From Clostridia bacterium (GTDB lineage: Bacteria > Bacillota_A > Clostridia > Christensenellales > CAG-138), in assembly GCA_017553815.1 (NCBI GenBank), contig JAFZJT010000104.1, forward strand, positions 1 through 15,038: a DNA stretch of 15,038 nucleotides. Reading direction: 5' to 3'. Positions 8,399 to 14,646 of this stretch are shown piece by piece (position 1 is the stretch's first letter; each line of letters opens with the position of its first letter). The notes beneath the pieces were generated by a model. That model was not told the DNA's origin and ran no database searches. It saw only the letters and a program-made list of their open reading frames with translations. Position numbers and translations under genes: made by a program.

Positions 8399-9399
8399 GA
8401 AAAAAACCGATCATTTTGAATGCCGAGCGGAATGTCTCTTTGATTCCGTATATCGCTTCCGATGCGAAAAAGATCAGTTTTTTGATTTGTCCGGGCGGCG
8501 GTTACAACAACTGCGATGAATCGGAAGGCAAGCCGGTCGCCGCGTATTTGAATGCACTGGGGTATCATGCGTTTGTACTCCGCTATTCCGTCGGCAGGTA
8601 TAAGGATTGGCCGCATCCGCTGGAGGATTATGAGCAGGCCGCAGAATGGCTCGCCGCACATGCGGAAGAATATGCGCTCGATCCGAAACGAATTGTCGTG
8701 ATCGGCTTTTCTGCAGGCGGTCACGTTGCTGCAGCAGCAGCCTCTTTGGCAATACACAAACCCTTTGCGGCGATCCTGTGCTATGCGTTGATCGACCGGG
8801 AAACGCTGGATTTCTGCAATCCCGGCGCGCCGGATGCTGCCGATGCGGTAAACGCAGACACCTGCCCCTGTTTCATCGCTTCCTCCCGCAATGACTGGAT
8901 TGTGCCGATCACAAATACGACAAAGCTGATCCATGCGTTCCAGCAGTTTGATATTGACTATGAAGCGCATATTTACGGCTATGCGATGCACGGCTTTTCC
9001 ATCGGGAAGCGCGTGCACGGAGACAATCCCGTTTTCTGCTCGCGTGTCGGAAATTGGGTGGAGGACAGTCTCGCCTGGCTGAAGGAATTGGAGGAGGGGC
9101 GCTATATCTCCATCCGCAAAAATGCCGGATATGCGGACACGCACGCCGAAACGCTTTCGGTTTACACCTCCTGCCGTCTTTTAGAGCAGCAGCCGGAAGC
9201 CGTGCAGACGCTGAAAACCAAACACCCTGTCGAATATCTGATGTATATCGGCGCGCGCAAAAAAATCGGAGCCTTTATGGATACCGTTTCGCTGTTCAAC
9301 CTCTTTACTTTAGCAGGTGTAAAGCAAAAAACCATCGAAAAAATCGACCGATGCTTGCGGCAGTTTTCTTTGACCGATGCGAAACGGAAACCAGAATGA
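8395..9399 (+). CDS. Alpha/beta-hydrolase, acetyl-esterase-like (BD-FAE/Abhydrolase_3 type), with C-terminal extension
   Basis: The product is a 334-residue esterase-type alpha/beta-hydrolase. Start ATG at 8395 overlaps the TetR stop and has GGAGGA 9 nt upstream. Visible features: oxyanion-hole PGGGY at 33-37, nucleophile S106 in GFSAGGH, acid D167 in SSRNDWIVP, and H199 in AMHGF. There is no signal peptide. The canonical fold ends near residue 230. About 100 further residues (235-334) form a Cys-containing, probably helical tail that I do not recognise. Related enzymes deacetylate xylo- or rhamnogalacto-oligosaccharides, so with the neighbouring tannase-like enzyme it probably removes acyl decorations before rhamnosidase action. 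The specific ester is not known. Confidence 0.87.
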   Translation: MRKKPIILNAERNVSLIPYIASDAKKISFLICPGGGYNNCDESEGKPVAAYLNALGYHAFVLRYSVGRYKDWPHPLEDYEQAAEWLAAHAEEYALDPKRIVVIGFSAGGHVAAAAASLAIHKPFAAILCYALIDRETLDFCNPGAPDAADAVNADTCPCFIASSRNDWIVPITNTTKLIHAFQQFDIDYEAHIYGYAMHGFSIGKRVHGDNPVFCSRVGNWVEDSLAWLKELEEGRYISIRKNAGYADTHAETLSVYTSCRLLEQQPEAVQTLKTKHPVEYLMYIGARKKIGAFMDTVSLFNLFTLAGVKQKTIEKIDRCLRQFSLTDAKRKPE

Positions 9400-9469
9400 T
9401 TTTCAAGGCTTTATCATGTGGCGCATACTTTTTTCCAAACAGTAATCATTTCAATAACTGTGTCCAAAC

Positions 9470-9498
9470 GAGCCGGAACGGAGTTACCGTTCCGGCTC
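9470..9498. terminator. Perfect 12-bp stem hairpin between convergent genes
   Basis: GAGCCGGAACGG (9470-9481) is followed by loop AGTTA and the exact reverse complement (9487-9498). It sits between the convergent hydrolase and relaxase genes and includes the relaxase stop codon and last residues. The stem is GC-rich and the loop short, as in a bidirectional terminator, but no clear U-tract follows on either strand, so rho-independent termination is only probable. It also marks the border between the catabolic locus and the mobilisation genes. Confidence 0.5.
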
Positions 9499-10989
9499 AT
9501 AGTTTCGTGTACGCTGCCGCTGCTGCTCCTTGACCGGATGCTTGAGTTCGTATTCACGGCGCAACTCGGTTTTCAGCAGATTCAGCAGCCGCGGCGCATC
9601 TTTGCGGATGCGTTGAAGGCGCTTGATCCGCTTTCGCAGCGGCGCGATCTGCGCGGTGATCGCCGCGCGCTCCGCTTTGTTCTCCGCAAAAATCTGCGGA
9701 TCGGTCTCTTGCCGGATCTGGTTGCGTACCTTGCCGCGCTGCGCGGTGAGCGTTTCAATCTGCTGTTCCGTCGCGGCAATGTCACGGTCGAGATCGTTCA
9801 TTGAACGCAGCTTGTTTTGCTTCAGAAACGCATGATCGGATTCGTATTGGCTGACGTTCTTCAGCTCGTGCCGCAGCTCCGCCGAGAGAATCACGTTCTT
9901 CGTGTAGCGGCTCGCAAGCGTAATCAGCGCAAGGAAGATCGCAAGAATCGCGTCGGCGAGGATGATCGCCGTATTGTTGGTATGGTTTGCTTCGTAGATC
10001 AGATTGTCCATTGCCTGCTCGACCGGAGAGCGGTCGCCTTTCTTCGGGCGGGTGGTTTCCGCGCAGAACTGTGCCCACGGGAGACTTGCCCTGCGGCTAT
10101 GCTCGTAATTCATAACGACTTGGATCAGAACGCCGCTTGTGTTGATCTGCGGCTTGTGGTTCTGATACTTGTACCGGAACTCCGGATCGGCGTCGTTCTG
10201 ATCCCATTGTTCATTCATAACGTCGTCTGTGAAACCGAGACGACTCAAGCGAACCGCGCGCTGCCAGCCATCGGCTTTGACCGAGAAGCGGTTGTAGTCA
10301 AAGGCGTAGCCCTTTGCCTCAAGTTGTCGGACAAAGGAAGGAAAGTCCGTACTGTACCGCAGACAGTATTCCACGTCCGCTTTTACCTGTTCCCGGTGCG
10401 TCGGCTTCCCGTCGCGCTTTCCCTTCCAGTATGCTTTTCTGCTCTGCCCGCCGTAGAACGGCGCGTCGGTCAGAACGGACAGGTGATGTTCCTTACAGAT
10501 TTGATCGGAAATCTCCCGCAGTTCATAGTGCTGCTCAATGCTGTTGCGGAATTTGTGTCCGTCGCGGAAGGATACCGAGTTCACGACAAAATGGTTGTGC
10601 AGGTTATCGGTATTGAGGTGTGTGGTGACAAGGACCTGGTAGTCCTTGCCCCACATCCGTTTCGCCGTCTCGATACCGATCTTGTGACACTGCTCCGGTG
10701 TCAGCTCGTCCGCTTTGAACGACTGATACCCATGATATGCGATCACCTTACCGCGTTCGCCGTACTTTCGCTTGACCGCCATCATCTCCTCATACGCAAA
10801 CGCCGCCGAGCAGTTCACGCCGGAGACGTACTTCTTTTTGTCGGTCTTGCTGTCCTTCTCTGTGTATTGCAGTGCTTGATACAAGTCCTCGTCAAGATAC
10901 TCTTTTGCCGTGGTCTTGTCCGGATTATCCGCATAGTCGAGTACCTTCTTGAGTTTGCCCCTGACGGGCCAGAAGCCGGTGGTTGCCAT
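9484..10989 (-). CDS. MOBP-type relaxase/mobilisation nuclease with membrane segment and coiled-coil tail
   Basis: The product is a 501-residue relaxase expected to nick oriT and pilot the strand in conjugation. ATG at 10989 follows a very strong AAGGAGGTGAT. The N-terminal nuclease domain (about 1-250) shows a candidate catalytic tyrosine Y19 in LDYADNPDKT, a YHGYQSF segment at 85-91, and the metal-binding triad H124, H131 and H133 in THLNTDNLHNHFVVN. A hydrophobic stretch at about 339-360 looks like a transmembrane helix, and charged heptad-like sequence (about 370-480) is probably coiled coil. MobC ends 4 nt upstream, so the two genes form one operon. Nothing follows on this strand except a hairpin, and the plus-strand catabolic genes converge on it. 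Relaxase identity is firm; the exact MOBP subgroup is inferred. Confidence 0.93.
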   Translation of the reverse strand: MATTGFWPVRGKLKKVLDYADNPDKTTAKEYLDEDLYQALQYTEKDSKTDKKKYVSGVNCSAAFAYEEMMAVKRKYGERGKVIAYHGYQSFKADELTPEQCHKIGIETAKRMWGKDYQVLVTTHLNTDNLHNHFVVNSVSFRDGHKFRNSIEQHYELREISDQICKEHHLSVLTDAPFYGGQSRKAYWKGKRDGKPTHREQVKADVEYCLRYSTDFPSFVRQLEAKGYAFDYNRFSVKADGWQRAVRLSRLGFTDDVMNEQWDQNDADPEFRYKYQNHKPQINTSGVLIQVVMNYEHSRRASLPWAQFCAETTRPKKGDRSPVEQAMDNLIYEANHTNNTAIILADAILAIFLALITLASRYTKNVILSAELRHELKNVSQYESDHAFLKQNKLRSMNDLDRDIAATEQQIETLTAQRGKVRNQIRQETDPQIFAENKAERAAITAQIAPLRKRIKRLQRIRKDAPRLLNLLKTELRREYELKHPVKEQQRQRTRNYEPER

Positions 10990-10993
10990 ACGA

Positions 10994-11383
10994 TCACCTC
11001 CTTCCGAACAGCTTGCGCTTGGGCTTCGGTTCCGGCCGCTGCGGTTCCGGTTCTTCCTTCTCGGTAGGTACGGTTGCCTTGCCGGTCAGAATGTTCTTCA
11101 TGTCCGTCAGCACGGCAAGCGCCGCGTCGTTGACGTCCTTCGCATATGGCGATCGCGTCAGCCGATCCAGCTTTTCACAGCATACAAAGAAAGCGTCGGG
11201 CAGCACCGCTTTCGGTTCGCCGCCCAACGCCCGTTGTCGCAGATATTCGCTTTGGGTTACGCCGCACTTTTTAGCTGCGCGGTCGATTTGTTCTTTTTGT
11301 TTCTCTGTCAGTCGAACCTCGATCCGGGTTCGCGTTTTCTTGTTTTCGATAAGCATCATTCCTTTCATTTTTGATTTGCGCAT
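10994..11383 (-). CDS. mobC: MobC-like relaxosome accessory protein
   Basis: The product has about 129 residues. The core RIEVRLTEKQKEQIDRAAKK with GVTQSEYLRQRAL (about 20-53) is the ribbon-helix-helix DNA-binding region of MobC/plasmid mobilisation proteins, which help melt oriT for the relaxase. The C-terminal third (about 104-129) is a Pro/Glu/Lys/Arg-rich tail. The start is uncertain: in-frame ATGs lie at 11383, 11368, 11359 and 11356; none has an ideally spaced ribosome site, and the only good AAAGGA (11360-11365) is almost contiguous with the last two. It is located 4 nt before the relaxase and beside a non-coding region full of inverted repeats, the usual mobC-oriT-relaxase layout. Confidence 0.85.
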   Translation of the reverse strand: MRKSKMKGMMLIENKKTRTRIEVRLTEKQKEQIDRAAKKCGVTQSEYLRQRALGGEPKAVLPDAFFVCCEKLDRLTRSPYAKDVNDAALAVLTDMKNILTGKATVPTEKEEPEPQRPEPKPKRKLFGRR

Positions 11384-11463
11384 TGCGCGTTCCGGGGGTT
11401 AGGGGGTGTCCCCTTAAAGCAGGAAAGACTGCATGAAGCAAAGTGTATCGCACGCCGTCTTTC

Positions 11464-11485
11464 GGCATTTGTCCGGACAAATGCC
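11464..11485. repeat. Perfect 22-bp palindrome
   Basis: GGCATTTGTCC (11464-11474) is followed with no spacer by GGACAAATGCC (11475-11485). It is about 80 bp upstream of mobC. It could be the operator of the mobC-relaxase operon or an inverted repeat within oriT. A small GCCG/CGGC stem directly overlaps its left edge (about 11456-11466). Confidence 0.75.
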
Positions 11486-11670
11486 CTGCTTGCTAACCTC
11501 TGCGACAGAAAAAGGAGTCTGCGACAGCGGGGCCCGAATACCCATCGCCGCAGCGTTTGTGATAGATACATATTTCTGCAATTAACGCAGATAAAGCAAC
11601 ACCCGATGCCGGGATAAGATGTACGCCGCACGAGAATTTTGCCGATCCATTGACAGCGGCAAAGCGATAA

Positions 11671-11689
11671 TGTCGCCAACTTGGCGACA
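11671..11689. repeat. Inverted repeat, 9-bp arms with 1-bp centre
   Basis: TGTCGCCAA (11671-11679), one C, then TTGGCGACA (11681-11689). The right side continues as CTTTTCGCA, faintly resembling the reverse complement of the 22-bp repeats at 11750-11813. It may be a degenerate extra partition site or a separate protein-binding site. Confidence 0.65.
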
Positions 11690-11746
11690 CTTTTCGCATC
11701 TGCTTTTGTAACAATCCCCGATAAAACGTCCGAAATACCGGCAAGC

Positions 11747-11813
11747 GAGTGGTGCGAACAGTCGCACCACTCAGACCGCTGCAACGAATACTGGTGCGAA
11801 AAGTCGCACCACT
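11747..11813. repeat. Pair of 22-bp palindromic repeats, candidate centromere (parC-like)
   Basis: TGGTGCGA-AmAG-TCGCACCACT occurs at 11750-11771 and again at 11792-11813 with a single mismatch. Each is an inverted repeat around a 4-nt centre; the first has perfect 11-bp arms (11747-11757 and 11762-11772), the second 8-bp arms (11792-11799 and 11804-11811). The copies are exactly 42 bp apart, i.e. four helical turns, placing them on the same DNA face. They begin 20 bp beyond the parR stop. Neither stem is followed by a U-tract, arguing against terminators. Binding by the ParR-like protein is inferred. Confidence 0.6.
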
Positions 11814-11833
11814 TTTATCTCCCCGCGCCATCG

Positions 11834-12151
11834 TCAGCACCAGTTTTCAAGGAACGCTTCCGCATATTCCAGATTCTTTTTCAGCGTTTCTTCATCCGGC
11901 TCAGCTTCTGCGCTCTTGCTTCCGATCGCACCAACCGGAACATCCGCAAGCGCATCGAGTACGATCTCCGCAACGCGCTGTGCAAACTGTTCCTGTCGAT
12001 CTTTCTCTGTCTGTTGCTCACCGTATGTACAGATTGCGTTCAGGATGAATTGATTTCGCTGTCCGACCGGAACGGCAAGCAGCGTTTCCTTCGCTTTCCG
12101 ATCCAATTCCTTCTCCAAATTGAACCGGAGATTCCTGCACTCAACGTCCAT
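11834..12151 (-). CDS. ParR-like ribbon-helix-helix partition adaptor
   Basis: The product is a 105-residue protein starting at ATG 12151, with GAGGGAT about 6 nt upstream inside the end of the ParM-like gene; the two genes overlap by 11 bp and should be translationally coupled. Residues 5-45 fit a ribbon-helix-helix pattern (strand RNLRFNLE, then two helices ending in NAICTYG). The middle is charged, and the C-terminus is an acidic helix ending EAFLENWC. In type II partition systems the small gene after ParM encodes ParR, which binds the centromere with its N-terminal domain and ParM with its C-terminal tail. Position, size and fold fit that role. The similarity is by pattern, not by recognised close homologues. 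Confidence 0.72.
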   Translation of the reverse strand: MDVECRNLRFNLEKELDRKAKETLLAVPVGQRNQFILNAICTYGEQQTEKDRQEQFAQRVAEIVLDALADVPVGAIGSKSAEAEPDEETLKKNLEYAEAFLENWC

Positions 12152-13070
12152 GCCGATCCCTCATATTCAGCGTATTCTCTCCGAGATGCTCGTACCCCTT
12201 CGCCGAAGCGCAGATATCGCTGTTGAACGTCACGCGCTTCTTATCGTATTCCGCAAAGTTCCGGATCAGGCATCCGCCGCCCCCGACGATATACAGGTTC
12301 ATGACCTTTGCGTTGTACTCATGGGATCGGAGAATACGGAACACGCCCTGCACATATTCCTTTGCAACCTTTTCCATAACGGAAAGATAGTCCTCGGAAG
12401 CGTCTGCCGAGCCGTGGATCAGATAGTCCGTGATCGTTTCCTCCGGCACTTTCTCATGAAACGTGTCCATCAGCGCATCCTTGATGGCTCCGACGCATTG
12501 CTTGACGCCATATTCTTCCGTCCACATACGAGACGGATCGGGTTTACCGTCCCGAAGAAGCATCAGGTTCATGGTGCCGTTGCCGATGTCGCACAGCATG
12601 GTGGTACCGGGAAGCGATACCGAAGAGCCGAAGATGGCTGCATATCCCTGGGGATAGATCTCGCAGCCGACGAAGCGTACCGTGTACTGCTTGAACTTGA
12701 ACAGGAATGTAACCGTTTCGTTCTGCAAAAGATACGACCGGAACGCTTCCTTTTGCGTGCCTGCCCATTTGAGTGGAAGACCGACGGCAAGGAACACATC
12801 TGCAGAGGTCAGCCCTGCATCTTCCAATTCCATAGCGATAGCGGCGATGGTGAGCAGATAATAGTCGAGATCGGCGGTCTTGACCGCATCATACGCCTTG
12901 TGTCCGACGCCGACCGTGTAATACCGATCCTCATATACGAGCAGATTCTCATTGAAGGTCGGTTCTCCGTCGTGGGCGATCAGCCCGGACGGAAAACAAT
13001 GGTTTGCGGTCTTGACATTGCCGAAACCGTGATCGACCGCGATGATAAACGTGTTGTTGTGTCGCTTCAT
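12141..13070 (-). CDS. parM: ParM/StbA-like actin-family ATPase for DNA segregation
   Basis: The product has 309 residues from ATG 13070, which has AAGGAAGGTGA upstream; the longer frame to 13169 lacks a ribosome site. Actin-fold motifs are visible in order: phosphate-1 loop IIAVDHGFGNVKT at 9-21, connecting segment IYPQGYAA at 138-145, phosphate-2 loop LCDIGNGTMNLMLLRDG at 159-175, and adenosine-binding IVGGGG at 261-266. The C-terminal ASAKGYEHL helix is typical of ParM-like proteins. Such proteins form ATP-driven filaments that push or pull replicated plasmids apart through ParR bound to parC. The next gene is ParR-like and overlaps it, completing a type II cassette. Possible alternatives among plasmid actins (AlfA, Alp) cannot be separated by eye. 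Confidence 0.87.
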   Translation of the reverse strand: MKRHNNTFIIAVDHGFGNVKTANHCFPSGLIAHDGEPTFNENLLVYEDRYYTVGVGHKAYDAVKTADLDYYLLTIAAIAMELEDAGLTSADVFLAVGLPLKWAGTQKEAFRSYLLQNETVTFLFKFKQYTVRFVGCEIYPQGYAAIFGSSVSLPGTTMLCDIGNGTMNLMLLRDGKPDPSRMWTEEYGVKQCVGAIKDALMDTFHEKVPEETITDYLIHGSADASEDYLSVMEKVAKEYVQGVFRILRSHEYNAKVMNLYIVGGGGCLIRNFAEYDKKRVTFNSDICASAKGYEHLGENTLNMRDRHGR

Positions 13071-13185
13071 GTAGTTATCACCTTCCTTTATGCTTATAGA
13101 TTTTCCGTTTCCGGAAGAAGCGACGGTAAAAGGGACATTCCCGGAAATACGCGCCCGGCGGGCGCACATTTCGACGGTGCGAATC

Positions 13186-13242
13186 GCAGGGTAAAGAAAC
13201 AGCCGATCCGAAAATTCCGAACCGGCTGTAAGAAAGCCCTGC
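13186..13242 (-). terminator. Two-part inverted repeat between parB-like and parM-like genes
   Basis: Inner arms ACAGCCG (13199-13205) and CGGCTGT (13223-13229) are enclosed by outer arms GCAGGG (13186-13191) and CCCTGC (13237-13242), with AU-rich internal loops between. Read on the minus strand the inner hairpin is followed by UUCUUUA, so it could be a weak intrinsic terminator after parB that lowers expression of the genes downstream. The outer pairing would convert it into a larger RNA structure. No protein-coding gene is seen in the 214-bp gap. Confidence 0.4.
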
Positions 13243-13284
13243 TTGTTGTGTTTTTCTTTGTTCTGTACACCCCGAAACGATGCA

Positions 13285-14415
13285 CTACGATTCGGCGCTC
13301 ATCCGGCAGTTTCCATACCGTTCCAGCAGCGTCATGATCGCTTCCACGATCTCTGCGTCCGAAGTTCCCTCTGTGAAGAAGCGGGACAGCGCCGCCCACC
13401 GCAGTTGGATCGTCCGTTCCGGAGCTTTGGGAGCTACAAGTTCGTGTTCTTCCGGCACGTCCCCGTCTAACTCTTTTTCCGGCGCTTCCGTTTCTTCGGC
13501 AGGTTTGGAGATTTCGGGGCTGACAGATTCCGGTTCTTCCGGCTCGGTTACGATTTCTTCCGCAGCGACGTCTTCACATTCCTCCTGCGGCGTCAGCGAT
13601 ACGATCTCCGTTTCGGGCTGTTCCGGCTTTGCAGCGCTTTCGAGATCGGCGTCCTTTGTACGCAATACTTCACGAATGTTCTGCAGCGTGCCGCGCTTTT
13701 GCTCTGAAAGCGCACGAATCTTTTTCGCCTGCTTTATGGTCGGCGCAATCTGTTCCTTGAGTACCGCCGTCCGCAGCGTGTCCTGTTCCTCTTTGGTCAG
13801 ATAGGACAGCTCCACGCCTGCCCGCATGGAGATCGTTCCGTTGTCCACCTTCTTCTGCAGCGGTTCGGAAAGATAGTTCAGACGCAGGTATCGCTGCACC
13901 TGCGCGCCGCTGTCGCCATATTCTTTGCCGATCAGATCACGGGTTTTGCCGTGCTCCATTGGAGCACCGGTCGCCTTCTTCTCATCTATCGCTTTTTGCA
14001 TGAGTCGATATGCCTCCGCTTTTTCCGAAGATGTCAGATTCTTCCGCTGCCTCAGATTGCTGTCAAGATAGCAAAGAAGGGCGTCCGGATCGCTCATATC
14101 CCGGATGATGCATGGTACGGTCGGCATTTCCAATAATCGGCAGGCCTCCACCCGGTGATGCCCTGAGAGGATCTGAAACGAACTCCCGTCGCGTCGGCGA
14201 CGCACGATCACAGGCGTGATGACGCCGTTCCTTACAATGCTGGCTGCCATGAGCGCCAGCTCCTCCTCCGAATACATATGAAACGGAAAATAGTCGAAGC
14301 TGTGCAGATGCTTGATTTCAATGTCCCGAAATTCGCCCTCGGCTTCGTAGTCCGCGCTGACAAGGGATTCAAAGAGTTGTTCTTCGGCTTCTGCTTTTGT
14401 GTTTTGGTTTTTCAA
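13285..14415 (-). CDS. ParB-like partition/nuclease-domain protein with TTG start
   Basis: The product has 376 residues starting at TTG 14415, chosen because AGGAGG lies 5 nt upstream; an in-frame GTG at 14454 has its nearest ribosome site 18 nt away. The ParB N-terminal domain spans about 28-125, with ILSGHHRVEACRLL (82-95) in place of the GERRxRA box and a following NLRQRKNLTSSEKA (120-133) segment. A helix-turn-helix lies at about 155-185. A long acidic Pro/Glu-rich linker (about 250-320) leads to a short helical C-terminus, probably for dimerisation. No ParA is next to it; a ParM/ParR pair follows instead. ParB-like proteins of this SGHHR/SGHNR type are common on clostridial mobile elements. 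It may act as a CTP-dependent DNA clamp or a regulator; I cannot say which. Confidence 0.88.
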   Translation of the reverse strand: MKNQNTKAEAEEQLFESLVSADYEAEGEFRDIEIKHLHSFDYFPFHMYSEEELALMAASIVRNGVITPVIVRRRRDGSSFQILSGHHRVEACRLLEMPTVPCIIRDMSDPDALLCYLDSNLRQRKNLTSSEKAEAYRLMQKAIDEKKATGAPMEHGKTRDLIGKEYGDSGAQVQRYLRLNYLSEPLQKKVDNGTISMRAGVELSYLTKEEQDTLRTAVLKEQIAPTIKQAKKIRALSEQKRGTLQNIREVLRTKDADLESAAKPEQPETEIVSLTPQEECEDVAAEEIVTEPEEPESVSPEISKPAEETEAPEKELDGDVPEEHELVAPKAPERTIQLRWAALSRFFTEGTSDAEIVEAIMTLLERYGNCRMSAES

Positions 14416-14508
14416 TGTTTCCTCCTGAATGTTTTTTCTGAACCCGCGCCGCACGTTTTCGATGCTGCTTTACCTCCTTTCGTTTCATTTGAAAAAGTGG
14501 GCGCAGTA

Positions 14509-14596
14509 TTCATATATGTATTTGTTCAACATGCAAGGAGGAATAACCAAAAAAGAAAAATGCCTGCTTTTGCAGGCATTCGGCTACATATATGAA
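14509..14596. repeat. 12-bp inverted repeat flanking the leader terminator
   Basis: TTCATATATGTA (14509-14520) reappears as its exact reverse complement TACATATATGAA at 14585-14596. The two copies bracket the terminator and contain the self-palindrome CATATATG. In RNA they could form an outer stem enclosing the terminator hairpin; in DNA they could be paired protein-binding sites. Confidence 0.6.
14549..14580 (-). terminator. Intrinsic terminator inside the predicted parB leader
   Basis: On the minus strand, stem AATGCCTGC/GCAGGCATT (14580-14572 and 14567-14559, 4-nt loop) is followed by TTTTTCTTTTTT (to 14549). This is a textbook rho-independent terminator. It would stop transcripts from the gene ending at 14643, but it also lies about 30-60 nt downstream of the promoter at 14618-14646 and before the parB start, so it may act as an attenuator. 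Confidence 0.85.
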
Positions 14597-14617
14597 AATG
14601 ATGAGAAAAGCGTTTTG

Positions 14618-14646
14618 TTAATACACCCATTGGGTGTATTTGTCAA
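14618..14646 (-). promoter_or_regulatory. Near-consensus promoter with palindromic operator, for the parB operon
   Basis: On the minus strand, TTGACA (14646-14641) is followed by 17 bp and TATTAA (14623-14618). The spacer and edge of the -10 are occupied by a perfect palindrome, AATACACCCA-T-TGGGTGTATT on the plus strand (14620-14640). This is the classic geometry for repression by a dimeric protein. The -35 overlaps the stop codon of the upstream gene. The start of transcription is expected near 14611, about 195 nt before the parB TTG. The repressor is not identified; ParB itself or a regulator outside the window are candidates. Confidence 0.65.

Larger units (their letters stand above)
11384..11833. 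other. Non-coding 450-bp region, candidate oriT plus partition site
   Basis: No credible gene is present between mobC and the parR-like gene. The part near mobC (11384-11530) holds AGGGG/CCCCT around a 4-nt loop (11401-11414), a 22-bp palindrome (11464-11485) and two direct copies of TCTGCGACAG (11499-11508, 11518-11527). The part near parR holds further palindromes. Relaxase binding sites are normally next to mobC, so the oriT is most likely in the mobC-proximal half. I cannot place the nick site. Confidence 0.5.

Noticed and set aside
11747..11811. Tandem terminators after the parR gene
   Set aside because: The stems are stable but followed by no U-tract on either strand, and the precise 42-bp phasing and shared sequence favour binding sites.
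11384..11833. CRISPR array
   Set aside because: Only two copies of a palindromic repeat with a 20-bp gap, no cas genes; the geometry fits protein-binding sites.
11493..11840. Minus-strand 115-codon frame across the repeat region
   Set aside because: It runs through the palindromic repeats, has no good ribosome site and a composition unlike a protein; the region is better read as non-coding.
9817..13337. Plus-strand open frames of about 400 codons opposite the relaxase and ParM (9817-11067, 12120-13337)
   Set aside because: They mirror the codon bias of firmly identified minus-strand genes and show no domain.
14369..14488. 39-residue very basic leader peptide frame before parB on the minus strand
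   Set aside because: It has no ribosome site before its ATG, and much of it overlaps the parB coding sequence in another frame.
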